Below are positions 55,890-63,979 of a stretch of 64,000 nucleotides of DNA, piece after piece. The position numbers and the translations under genes were made by a program. Source of the DNA: CALINF01 sp039990395. Lineage in GTDB: Bacteria > Pseudomonadota > Gammaproteobacteria > Pseudomonadales > Halieaceae. How positions within the stretch are numbered: the first letter of the stretch is position 1; each line of letters opens with the position of its first letter. Under the pieces are notes generated by a model. The model searched no databases and was not told the origin of the DNA. It saw only the letters and a program-made list of their open reading frames with translations. Location of the stretch: the NCBI GenBank assembly GCA_039990395.1, contig JBDXFZ010000146.1:1832739-1896738 (forward strand). The letters run 5' to 3'.

Positions 55890-56645
55890 TCACCCGCCAT
55901 TGGCCAGCGACTTAATATCGGACCAGACCTGCTTCTTGAGATCGGGCTGCATAATCATATCGCGCGTACCGAGTGTTTTTGTAATAGTAGTCACTGAGAG
56001 AGCGCTCTCACCCAACCGCAGCACTGCTGCTTCCCCCATAATGATAAGGCCGCTGCAGCCTGACTCATCAATGTGCCGCTGCAAGAAGGCCTCCAGCCCT
56101 ACTCGAGCGGCCTCTTCTCCCAGATCAAATTGGGCATTATTGTGCGGCGGCCACTTAAACTGCGACGTGACGGGTTTGGCCTTAGCGCTTGCGCCCTTGT
56201 TATCCAGCGCTGCTGCCATCGCTGCGACCAATTGCACCTGATCGCTAGCTAGCGTCCCGTCTGGCGTTTCTTCAAGCCACAGCCAGCGTCCCGCTCTAAA
56301 CAGAACCAGTGAGAAGCGAACTGCCTGTGTGGTTGATGGTGTGGTTGATGGTATGGCTGCGGGTGTTGAAGGCCCCGTAGTTACTGCTGTAGCGGTGGGT
56401 TCGTGCTTTGGTGTACTCGCTACATCTAGCACCGCTGTGAGATGGCCAACAGGCGCACTATTTCCGTGCGTCGACGCATCCACTGTTGTTGCGGCACGCG
56501 CTGCGTCAGCTATAACCGGCGTCGGCACAGCTATGCGGGTGGTTGGCAGTGCACCAGGGCAATCAGCTTGCGAAACATAGATGGGGATATCCATGGCCTG
56601 CAGGTAAAGTATTCGTCGATGTTCTTCAGTCACGGTCATGCACAC
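55890..56645 (-). CDS. HolD-like (DNA polymerase III psi subunit-like) protein with Pro/Thr-rich linker
   Basis: The 251-residue protein starts with a segment (RILYLQAMDIPIYVSQADCP) of the same kind as the HolD N terminus, which binds the chi subunit. It then has a low-complexity Ala/Thr/Pro/Ser linker (about 60-110) and a C-terminal domain (ARVGLEAFLQRHIDESGCSG). Its place immediately upstream of rimI matches E. coli holD-rimI. HolD is short (137 residues) and poorly conserved, so this is an inference from N terminus plus synteny. Alternative start at 56639. Confidence 0.45.
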   Translation of the reverse strand: MCMTVTEEHRRILYLQAMDIPIYVSQADCPGALPTTRIAVPTPVIADAARAATTVDASTHGNSAPVGHLTAVLDVASTPKHEPTATAVTTGPSTPAAIPSTTPSTTQAVRFSLVLFRAGRWLWLEETPDGTLASDQVQLVAAMAAALDNKGASAKAKPVTSQFKWPPHNNAQFDLGEEAARVGLEAFLQRHIDESGCSGLIIMGEAAVLRLGESALSVTTITKTLGTRDMIMQPDLKKQVWSDIKSLANGG

Positions 56646-56669
56646 AGTCTACCAAGATCACCGCACAAG

Positions 56670-57518
56670 CTATATCCATCTCCAGCCGTGTTGGCCAAAA
56701 AATTGTATCCCTGAGCGGATAAAATAGAAAATGTGGCGTAGACCCTTGCGCGCAGCATAGCCACCGTGATGAATGACCTTAACTTCGGGCGCAAACAGAA
56801 TGGTCCCAGCTACCCGCAGGCGCATCGACAGATCAAAATCCTCGAAATACATGAAATACCGATCGTCAAAACCGCCGCAATCGCGCAAGGCATCCCCGCG
56901 AACAAACATGTAGCAGCCACTGGCGAGCTCTACTTCAATGAGGTCATCGCCCATACAGACATCACTCATGTCGTAATGGGTCAGCTGGGAGGAACATTTC
57001 GCCTGCAGCCAAGCTGGGGCAAAAGCACGCAACAGCAGTACCCATACGGTTGGGTAGCGTTTACACAGAAACTCTCGCTGTCCATCTCCGCCAGTTGCAA
57101 ACGGGGCTACCGCAACGGCTGACGGCTCGCTGGAGAGCGCCCGAACAGATTCGAATAACGCATCCGTACTCAGCTCCACATCGGGATTCAGGATCAGGTA
57201 GAGATCGCTCGAAGCCTGCAGATTGGGAAGATTATGCCCGGCGCCGTAACCCAGATTGACCTCACTTTGCTGCACCGACACTGTGATCGCAGGTAAAGGC
57301 AGTTCCAACGCCTGGCACCACTGCTGTATCTGTGCGAAGAAACCGGCATCCATGGAATTATCTACAATAGCCAGGTGTAAACTCTCTATCGCCTCTTTTT
57401 CCAGCGCCCGCTCCGCTGAGCGAAGCAGAGTAGAGATCGTTTTTTGCACGGTCTCAATAGGTGTGTGGTACAGAACCAGCGAAACTTGGACGGTCGGGAG
57501 AACTTTCATGCTGCGCAT
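56670..57518 (-). CDS. Family 2 glycosyltransferase (rhamnosyltransferase-like)
   Basis: From the ATG at 57518 the product has 282 residues (alternatives at 57509 and 57578). GT2 motifs are VSLVLYHTPIETVQKTISTL near the start, IVDNSMD, NLGYGAGHNLPNL, LILNPDVEL (the DxD-like site) and MYFEDFDLSMRLRVAG. The FEDxDL pattern is typical of the WbbL-like rhamnosyl transferases of cell-surface polysaccharides. Acceptor is unknown. No other polysaccharide genes are adjacent. Confidence 0.88.
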   Translation of the reverse strand: MRSMKVLPTVQVSLVLYHTPIETVQKTISTLLRSAERALEKEAIESLHLAIVDNSMDAGFFAQIQQWCQALELPLPAITVSVQQSEVNLGYGAGHNLPNLQASSDLYLILNPDVELSTDALFESVRALSSEPSAVAVAPFATGGDGQREFLCKRYPTVWVLLLRAFAPAWLQAKCSSQLTHYDMSDVCMGDDLIEVELASGCYMFVRGDALRDCGGFDDRYFMYFEDFDLSMRLRVAGTILFAPEVKVIHHGGYAARKGLRHIFYFIRSGIQFFGQHGWRWI

Positions 57519-57609
57519 GTTAACAGCAGCGCAATGCAGGACAAGCGAGAAATTATTGTCATCTGATACGATGGACACGCCCAGCAGACCAATCCCCAGG
57601 TTGTACTGA

Positions 57610-57645
57610 ATGGCTACTGAAACTCGACGAGAGCAATTGCTTTGA
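57610..57645 (+). other. Short ORF overlapping the TTG start of the Nramp gene
   Basis: An 11-codon frame (ATG at 57610, stop TGA at 57643-57645) ends inside the TTG start of the following gene (57642-57644), giving a TTGA overlap. It could couple translation, or mark a wrongly placed start for the metal transporter. It may be chance. Confidence 0.25.
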
Positions 57646-58862
57646 TAGGAAGACTTTTCAGCCGGTTTGGCCCCGGCATTTTGGTTACTGCCGCCTTTAT
57701 CGGACCTGGCACAATTACCACAGCGAGCACCGCAGGATCGAATTTCGGTTTTGCCTTGCTGTGGGCACTCGCATTCTCGGTAGTAGCCACCATGGTTCTG
57801 CAGGAAATGGCTGCCAGGCTAGGCCTGGTTACCCGGGAAGGTCTGGCAGAGGCAATGAGACATACGCTGCGCAATCGGTGGCTGGGGCGAGCCTCTGTGG
57901 TTCTGGTCGTAGCCGCCGTGGGGCTAGGCAACGCTGCCTACGAGGCAGGTAATATTGCAGGCGCAGCACTTGCCCTGGCCAGCGTCACCCCTTGGGGTAA
58001 CGCATTCTGGTCGATTGCCGTGGGCGTCGGCGCCGCGATATTGCTGGCCTGGGGGCGGTACAAAGTACTCGAATCGGTGCTCATCGTGCTGGTTTTGATG
58101 ATGAGCGCTGTATTTTTGCTCACGGCGTGGGTCGTTGCACCACCCATGGGAGAAATGCTGAGCGGTCTTTTCACCCCAACCTTGCCGGCAGGATCGACGC
58201 TGACTGTGATTGCGCTCATTGGCACAACGGTTGTGCCCTACAACCTGTTTCTGCACGCAAATGCAGTGCGCGAAAAATGGGGGCCAGAACTACCGATCGA
58301 GGAATCACTGAGAGAATCACGCTGGGATACCGGTCTGTCGATTGGTCTGGGCGGGTTAATTACCTTGGCGATACTGTCCACTGCCGCGATGGCTTTCTTC
58401 CAGACTGGCCAACCCTTCGCCGCTGACTCTCTAGCCAACCAACTGGAACCGCTGCTGGGCCCAAGTGCACACTACGTATTTGCAGCAGGATTATTCGCCG
58501 GCGGCTTAACCAGCGCAATCACCGCACCCTTGGCTGCAGCCTATGCAGTTTGTGGCGCACTCGGACTTCGCCAAGGCTTGCATCAACGCTCATTTCAGTT
58601 GGTTTGGATACTGGTTCTGCTTACGGGAACGGTTTTCGCCGCGCTGGGCAGCAAGCCGCTTACCGCCATTGTATTCGCACAGGCTGCCAATGGCTTCCTA
58701 CTACCTATTGTTGCCCTGTTCCTGCTTTTGGTGATGAATCAATCCAAACTACTTGGCGAGCACACCAATGGACTGTTCGCCAATATATTGGGTGGCGCGG
58801 TAGTACTCGTGGCGATGGGGCTGGGTGGCGTTAAACTGGCGGGTGTTTTTGGGCTAATGTGA
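57642..58862 (+). CDS. Nramp-family divalent metal transporter
   Basis: The 406-residue protein has about 11 membrane segments. It begins with GPGILVTAAFIGPGTITTAS (about 10-29), the Nramp TM1 region, though the usual DPG(N) sequence is GPG here. The TM6 equivalent is ALIGTTVVPYNLFLHANAVR (about 191-210), where Nramp usually has an MPH-like motif. This divergence means Mn/Fe selectivity is not certain. The start is TTG at 57642; an in-frame stop at 57618 rules out longer forms. Confidence 0.82.
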   Translation: MIGRLFSRFGPGILVTAAFIGPGTITTASTAGSNFGFALLWALAFSVVATMVLQEMAARLGLVTREGLAEAMRHTLRNRWLGRASVVLVVAAVGLGNAAYEAGNIAGAALALASVTPWGNAFWSIAVGVGAAILLAWGRYKVLESVLIVLVLMMSAVFLLTAWVVAPPMGEMLSGLFTPTLPAGSTLTVIALIGTTVVPYNLFLHANAVREKWGPELPIEESLRESRWDTGLSIGLGGLITLAILSTAAMAFFQTGQPFAADSLANQLEPLLGPSAHYVFAAGLFAGGLTSAITAPLAAAYAVCGALGLRQGLHQRSFQLVWILVLLTGTVFAALGSKPLTAIVFAQAANGFLLPIVALFLLLVMNQSKLLGEHTNGLFANILGGAVVLVAMGLGGVKLAGVFGLM

Positions 58863-59197
58863 TCCAAGTTAAATGACTGGCGGTTGTGTATGTCAGACTT
58901 GGACGCCACATAATAGCGATCATGCGAATACCTAATCGACAGTTATAACCAAAGGCTATAATGCTGCTGCACTGAGGTAGCCCGCTACCCAATGCATGTG
59001 CTAGCTATTGATGCTCTTTGTGCAAAAAGTTACAAAAAGTACGTATCGTCATGTTATCTATGGAGTTTTGCACACTGAACCATGCTAAGGTTAGTCAGAT
59101 CGGCCAAGGGCAGTGTGATCGTGGGCTCAGCGCCTGCGCCAGACTAGGCTGATGTAAACTATAAGACCTCCGTATAGCGGGCAGTAAGGGGATTAAC
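58863..59197. other. Gene-free stretch before the Ig-like lipoprotein
   Basis: No gene was seen in this 335-base gap. It contains a TATAAT at 58957-58962 with TCGACA (58936-58941) 15 bases upstream, a weak sigma-70-like pair. Also a palindrome GGTAGC-CC-GCTACC at 58976-58989, and tandem AAAAAGT near 59023-59042. The lipoprotein gene has AGGGG at 59188-59192 near its start. All are candidates only. Confidence 0.3.
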
Positions 59198-61474
59198 ATG
59201 ATCAACGGTTTCGCCACTATTAGCAGCCGACTCTCGATAGTTTTCGCCATTCTTTTCACCATCGCTGCGTGCGGTGGTGGCGGCGGTAGTAGCAGCGGAG
59301 GGTTTATCCCCGATGGTGGGGGTTCCGGTGTGCCAGTCTACAACCTGGAGATCTCCTTCTTTGATCGTAATGGCAACCCGACTAACTCTGTAACTTCGGC
59401 ATCAGCTGCGACTGTTGAGGTGTTGGTCACGAAAAAAGGCAGCGCGAAGACTCCTGCTGCAAGCATTCTAGTCTCTGGTGAAGCGACAATCGGCGAGTTG
59501 AGCCCGGCGGCCGGAACAGCCTTGAGTAATGAGAACGGTATCGCTCGATTCCAACTCGCGACCGGCGGAGAGTTAGGTGCTGGCGCTTTCACAGCTAGCG
59601 TAGCGGAATCACCAGACACGGTCCCCGTCACTTTTAACTATCAAATCACTCAGGAAGGGCTAAGACTGGGTTCCTTCAGCGGTGGCGTTTTCCTCGATGG
59701 CGTCATAGATATTCAACCTGAAGGGCAGCTTTCACCAAGTGGGATCGGCGCGCTTACGATAGCCGTTGCAGATGGAGATGGTAATTACTCCGAAACAGAA
59801 GAACTCGTCAAGATTACGAGCAATTGCCTGATCAGCGGAAAGGCGTCTATTGACCCCTTGAGCCCAGTACCAATCACTGGTCAATCGACAATTACCTACA
59901 CCGCCACCGGATGTGAGGGTGATGATGTCATCACCGCGACGCTATCAGGTTCTGCAAACTCTGCGAGCGGCACGGTTTCAGTCGCGCCACTGACAGCCAA
60001 CGCCATCTCATTCCAATCAGCAGAACCTGAATTGATAGTACTCAAGGGAACTGGTGGCGGCACAGGTCGACAGGAGTCCTCAAATGTATCTTTTGTCGTT
60101 GTGGATACGGACAACAATCCGGTCCCTGGCATTAGTGTTGAGTTCGCTTTGTCGACATCCATCGGCGGTCTATCACTTGGCAATACCACCGGCACTAGTG
60201 ATAGCGTCGGTATAGTTTCTACGAGTGTCTTTTCTGGAAATGTGGCAACGGTAGTCAGGGTGTTTGCCAGAATTCTCGGTAATAATGTGTCTACAACATC
60301 AGATGTACTATCCGTAAGTACCGGCCTTCCCGATCAGAACTCCATCAGCCTCTCAGTAGGTGACGGTGGTTTCACAGTAGAAAATGGATTTTCCCAAGAT
60401 GGTGTGGAACGCTGCATCACTGTTCGTATGGCCGATAAATACAATAACCTGGTTCCCTTAGGAACCAGTGCGGTATTCACGACGGAGTACGGCTCGATCG
60501 ATAGCAGTTGCATATTGGGCGTATCCAATGGCGAAAGAGCGCGGGGCTCATCCTCTAAATGCTCTAGCAGCACGCCGCCACAAGGTGCTTGCGAAGTCTC
60601 CTGGATAACGCAGGAACCACGACTCCCCACGATTGACCCAAGCTCTGTCAAGAGGATTGACGACAGTGATTACACCTGTTCAGGACACAATGGAACGTCC
60701 GGACCCTGCCCGAATGACCTCGGCGGCCCTCGTGGAGGACGGTCCACGATCCTCGTGACCTCAGTAGGAGAGGAGTCTTTCGTTGATCAAAATGGTAACG
60801 GGGCATTTGATGAAGGCGAACCCTTCGTCAACCTCCCTGAAGCATTCATTGATCACAACGAAGACGGGGTGTTTACTCCAGTAATCGGCCCCAATTGCAC
60901 AAATCCTCCAACCTCATCGAGTGACTGCGAAATTGCGGGATTCGAAGAGACCTTTGTCGATTTCAATAACAATGGAGTTTACGACGAAAATAACGACCCG
61001 GAGTTTTACAACGGTACGCTCTGCCCTCCCGAAGGGGATGGTGTCTACTGTGACAGGTCGCTAATCAGCGTTCGCGCTCAAACTGTCCTCACTCTATCGG
61101 CGAATCCGAGATGGGACATCTTGATAGCTACAACGAGTGGGCGCGTCAGCAACACAGCAACTGAAGGGGTAACCTACGACGTCTTTGTATCGGATGTTTA
61201 CAATAATGCACCCCCAGGGGGCTCAATCGTAACATTTTCAACCGGCGGGGATTGTCGCTTGGTATCCGATTCCTCGTTCGAGGTGCCCGACACTGTTTCG
61301 CGCGGCGCTTTCGGTGCCTCCTTGCAGATTGACGGGGACGGCGGCAATGGAACGGTCACCGCGAAACTCGATCCTGCTGAAAACGGCACGCCCTACAGTG
61401 AAACGTTTAACTGCTCCACTACAGCGCCACCAGATCCAAATGATCCTAACGGAGGGCTTACCGTCGGCGGGTGA
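59198..61474 (+). CDS. Ig-like (Big-1/invasin-type) domain lipoprotein with calcium-loop-like repeats
   Basis: The 758-residue protein has a lipoprotein signal (FAILFTIAACGG, lipid Cys 25) and a Gly/Ser linker. Bacterial Ig-like domains follow: GEATIGELSPAAGTALSNEN and FQLATGGELGAGAFTASVAE (about 92-130), then NPVPGISVEFALSTSIGGLS (about 310). Residues about 527-600 hold three D-x-N-x-N/D-G loops, FVDQNGNGAFDEGE, FIDHNEDGVF and FVDFNNNGVYDENND, as in dockerin/EF-hand-like Ca2+ sites. A final Ig-like part ends DGDGGNGTVTAKLDP. It is probably a surface protein for matrix or attachment; the exact role is unknown. Confidence 0.82.
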   Translation: MINGFATISSRLSIVFAILFTIAACGGGGGSSSGGFIPDGGGSGVPVYNLEISFFDRNGNPTNSVTSASAATVEVLVTKKGSAKTPAASILVSGEATIGELSPAAGTALSNENGIARFQLATGGELGAGAFTASVAESPDTVPVTFNYQITQEGLRLGSFSGGVFLDGVIDIQPEGQLSPSGIGALTIAVADGDGNYSETEELVKITSNCLISGKASIDPLSPVPITGQSTITYTATGCEGDDVITATLSGSANSASGTVSVAPLTANAISFQSAEPELIVLKGTGGGTGRQESSNVSFVVVDTDNNPVPGISVEFALSTSIGGLSLGNTTGTSDSVGIVSTSVFSGNVATVVRVFARILGNNVSTTSDVLSVSTGLPDQNSISLSVGDGGFTVENGFSQDGVERCITVRMADKYNNLVPLGTSAVFTTEYGSIDSSCILGVSNGERARGSSSKCSSSTPPQGACEVSWITQEPRLPTIDPSSVKRIDDSDYTCSGHNGTSGPCPNDLGGPRGGRSTILVTSVGEESFVDQNGNGAFDEGEPFVNLPEAFIDHNEDGVFTPVIGPNCTNPPTSSSDCEIAGFEETFVDFNNNGVYDENNDPEFYNGTLCPPEGDGVYCDRSLISVRAQTVLTLSANPRWDILIATTSGRVSNTATEGVTYDVFVSDVYNNAPPGGSIVTFSTGGDCRLVSDSSFEVPDTVSRGAFGASLQIDGDGGNGTVTAKLDPAENGTPYSETFNCSTTAPPDPNDPNGGLTVGG

Positions 61475-61504
61475 TTAAAATTCGAGACTGAACCACTAAG
61501 AAAG

Positions 61505-61530
61505 CCCGACTCCGAGTCGGGTTTTTCTTT
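61505..61530 (+). terminator. Rho-independent terminator after the Ig-like lipoprotein
   Basis: CCCGAC (61505-61510) pairs with GTCGGG (61516-61521) around TCCGA and is followed by TTTTTCTTTT. It starts 30 bases after the stop. Confidence 0.9.
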
Positions 61531-61673
61531 TCTGGCAATTTCCTCAATGAAGAGGCTGCCAAATAGTGAGGGTATAGAACCGGGAGTGTAATCAAACTAC
61601 CACGGAAGACAGCCTATCAGCCCTCTATTTGCACAGTACGTCGCTAGCCAAATACAGCTACATAGCCAGAACA

Positions 61674-63281
61674 CTACCGCGTGAGACCCAATCGTAACCT
61701 GCGACAGTTTCCTGCCAGGAACGCGAGCGCCACGCAGCAAAACACCAAGGTGGATATTCTGAGATTAGATAACCATTTAAGTTTAGGGAACTGATCTATC
61801 TGTAAAAACAGCCAGTCTCTACAAAACCAACGTGAATCAAATGTTTTCAAAACCTCCATAGAGAAAGTGTTCGTCCTGAGATCAGCTGATGGATAAGCAA
61901 AGGATTTCGCTTCAACAGGCTTTCTGCATGAGTCGGTGCCCCAAAACAACTCATGAGCGAATAGAAATTGGTGCTTGGCAATATCAATTTCCGGAACTTT
62001 GTACTGAACAGCCGCCTGATTAAATCTCGACTCGAATTGCTTGACATGAAACTCCGAGAAAGAAGCATAGAGGAGCTGCACATAAAGGGAACTCAGAACC
62101 AGCATGGTTGAAGTTACAAAGAACCCTGCTCGCATCCAACCAGAGGTCCTCGAGTAAATTGCCACCATCGCTGAAACAGCAAAAGGCACCAATAAAAACA
62201 AGAATGGGACTGTGTAGCGGGCGTTACCTACGTAAGCACCCCAGTTACTGTTACCACTAGCGCCATACAACAGCAGCATGGTGACCCAGAGCCCCATGGA
62301 AGTAATCAGATAGCGCCTGTCCCCAAGCGTGACGATACCGATTAGAGAGAAAATAAGTACCGGGTTGTTGAGAAAAATATTTCTCTCAGGACCAATCAGC
62401 AAGGGATGCAGCGTGGGTAAAATATTTGTCAGAGCAAATTCTGTATTGGAAGCATAGTTGTCAACCCCGTAAGCTGCGCCCATGTGGCCACTGCGCAGCC
62501 AGTTGTAATAAAACAACAAGCATGCACAACCGACCGCGGCCAGAATCGCTAGAGCACGTTGGTTCCAACTAGACAGTTGCCAAAGACGTCCTGAATACAC
62601 CAAGTATAGAAATACGGGGAGCGCCACTGCTGACGGCGGTTTTGACACGACAAGCCAGCCGAAACACAAGCAAAGCGCTGGTAGACTCCACCCTGAAGAG
62701 CGTAGTCCAGCAACAACCATTCCCATAAGCAGCACTATTTGCAGATTTTCTACAGCGTGCATTTTTGAGAATACAAAGCCCAGAGTAGCGAAGCAGTACA
62801 AGCCTGTACCCATCAGAGAAACTGGCCAACTAAATGCCAAGACACTGTTTAGTAACGTAAACAGAAGCACACCGGAAATACCATAGAGGAGTGCGGAAGT
62901 AACGGAAAAGGCCAGATTGTCAGCGACCATGCGTTCAACACGGTCATTCGAATCACGGGTCAGTTCTCGCGCCACATAGAGTGCAGGAACCTGCACGATA
63001 GACTTTCCGATTGGGAATACGCTATAAACACTTCCGTCTTGGGCACGAATGACTGTCTTGTCATCTGGGCCGCGTTGAGTTCGAGTGGCGTAACGCAGAT
63101 CCAGCGTGCCTCCTTCTACAATCGCCTCTGTAATGTTGGCATAGTCCCAGCCGTCGCCGCCTGGCCAACCCCAAGTGGGGAAGTTTGTTAGTAGCAATGC
63201 GAGTGTTGTTAGAAAGCCGAACAGGGATAGTTTGAGCATTCCGAGTGGTTTGGTGGTGGGTTTGGTTGTGGATTTGTTCAT
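61674..63281 (-). CDS. Polytopic GT-C-like membrane protein of unknown function
   Basis: From the ATG at 63281 the product has 535 residues with about 11-12 membrane segments. A first periplasmic-type loop after TM1 carries WPGGDGWDYANITEAIVEGG (about 37-56), an acidic region like the DD/DE of GT-C enzymes such as PMT and ArnT. Further signatures are FVFSKMHAVENLQIVLLMGM and LLLYGASGNSNWGAYVGNAR. It may use a lipid-linked sugar, but no catalytic motif is certain. The N terminus has a tandem TTKPTTKP. It stands alone. Confidence 0.7.
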   Translation of the reverse strand: MNKSTTKPTTKPLGMLKLSLFGFLTTLALLLTNFPTWGWPGGDGWDYANITEAIVEGGTLDLRYATRTQRGPDDKTVIRAQDGSVYSVFPIGKSIVQVPALYVARELTRDSNDRVERMVADNLAFSVTSALLYGISGVLLFTLLNSVLAFSWPVSLMGTGLYCFATLGFVFSKMHAVENLQIVLLMGMVVAGLRSSGWSLPALCLCFGWLVVSKPPSAVALPVFLYLVYSGRLWQLSSWNQRALAILAAVGCACLLFYYNWLRSGHMGAAYGVDNYASNTEFALTNILPTLHPLLIGPERNIFLNNPVLIFSLIGIVTLGDRRYLITSMGLWVTMLLLYGASGNSNWGAYVGNARYTVPFLFLLVPFAVSAMVAIYSRTSGWMRAGFFVTSTMLVLSSLYVQLLYASFSEFHVKQFESRFNQAAVQYKVPEIDIAKHQFLFAHELFWGTDSCRKPVEAKSFAYPSADLRTNTFSMEVLKTFDSRWFCRDWLFLQIDQFPKLKWLSNLRISTLVFCCVALAFLAGNCRRLRLGLTR

Positions 63282-63369
63282 TACGTAGTCAGGCGTACCA
63301 GCCATATAGGCGTATAGCGTACTGGTTAGTTAATAGACTGCGTATGCTACCAGTTATGGGGGTGTTATT

Positions 63370-63431
63370 GGGTGAGGGTCTGCCGCTCTTTTTCGGGCAT
63401 GACCTACAGTAAGTGGCGAGCAGTGCTTGCT
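63370..63431. repeat. Imperfect direct repeat, copy A
   Basis: The segment starting GGGTGAGGGTCTGCC and including CGGGCATGACCTACAGTA ends TGCTTGCT. It matches copy B (63514-63574) over about 62 bases with several substitutions. Both copies contain ATGACCTAC, which is also part of the 5S gene's 3' end. Confidence 0.7.
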
Positions 63432-63513
63432 GAGGGTGCCTGGCGACCCTTCGGGCCCGGCCGATCTGCATCAATATTGATTGCGCTTCGCTGCTAAAGC
63501 AGAGTTAACTGCA

Positions 63514-63574
63514 GGGCGAGGGCCTGCCCCGCTTTTCGGGTATGACCTACAGTAGGAAGCAAGCGATGCTTGCT
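63514..63574. repeat. Imperfect direct repeat, copy B
   Basis: Second copy, starting GGGCGAGGGCCTGCC and containing CGGGTATGACCTACAGTA, ending TGCTTGCT. It is followed by small inverted repeats containing CCTTCGG, including ACCGCACC (63605-63612) with GGTGCGGT (63622-63629). No gene was found from 63306 to the 5S region. Confidence 0.7.
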
Positions 63575-63680
63575 TTCGCTTTGCGACGCCTTCGGCGCCT
63601 CCTTACCGCACCTTCGGTGCAGGTGCGGTCACATGCGCCCGGTTGTAGTGGCAGAGATTCAACGCATCCATAAATAAAAA

Positions 63681-63716
63681 ACCCCGACCAGCAATGCTGG
63701 ACGGGGTGTTTTATTT
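63681..63716 (-). terminator. Terminator distal to the 5S remnant
   Basis: Inverted repeat CCCCG-A-CCAGC (63682-63692) with GCTGG-A-CGGGG (63696-63706), preceded on the plus strand by A6. On the minus strand it reads a G+C stem followed by T6, fitting the far end of the rRNA operon transcript. Confidence 0.85.
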
Positions 63717-63720
63717 AGAA

Positions 63721-63815
63721 GCCTGGCGATGACCTACTCTCACAGGGGGCGGTCCGGCGTTCCGGAACCCCACATAAAAAGCGGGTTTGCTCATGTGAGA
63801 GTATCGAACACTCAC
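63721..63815 (-). pseudogene. Degenerate 5S rRNA remnant with foldback
   Basis: Bases 63721-63744 are identical to the first 24 plus-strand bases of the intact 5S gene (its 3' end on the minus strand). Sequence then diverges, with a partial match GGAACCCCACA at 63764-63774. TACTCTCACA (63735-63744) pairs perfectly with TGTGAGAGTA (63794-63803), and CATGTGAGAGTA at 63792-63803 is an inverted copy of the 5S 3' region. It cannot form the whole 5S fold. Confidence 0.6.
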
Positions 63816-63821
63816 AAAGTA

Positions 63822-63853
63822 AAACGCCCTGACCAAAACTGATCAGGGCGTTT
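63822..63853 (-). terminator. Terminator after the 5S gene
   Basis: AAACGCCCTGA (63822-63832) pairs perfectly with TCAGGGCGTTT (63843-63853). The minus strand reads a stem followed by TTTACTTTG. It lies 8 bases after the 5S 3' end. Confidence 0.85.
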
Positions 63854-63860
63854 AAATTAA

Positions 63861-63979
63861 AGCCTGGCGATGACCTACTCTCACATGGGGAAACCCCACA
63901 CTACCATCGGCGATGCATCGTTTCACTACTGAGTTCGGTATGGGGTCAGGTGGTTCCAATGCTCTATGGTCGCCAGGCA
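63861..63979 (-). rRNA. rrf: 5S ribosomal RNA
   Basis: On the minus strand the region reads TGCCTGGCGACCATAGAGCA at the 5' end, then the universal CCGAACTCAGTAGTGAAACG and a 3' end complementary to the start (CGCCAGGCT). At about 119 bases it is the normal size. It is transcribed right to left, so the 23S and 16S genes should lie beyond the right edge. Confidence 0.95.

Noticed and set aside
63289..63474. Minus-strand ORF of 61 residues left of the rRNA region
   Set aside because: It covers repeat copy A, has no start signal or recognisable domain, and is probably chance.
63370..63574. Possible CRISPR array
   Set aside because: Only two imperfect 62-base copies with a long spacing and no cas genes, which does not fit an array.
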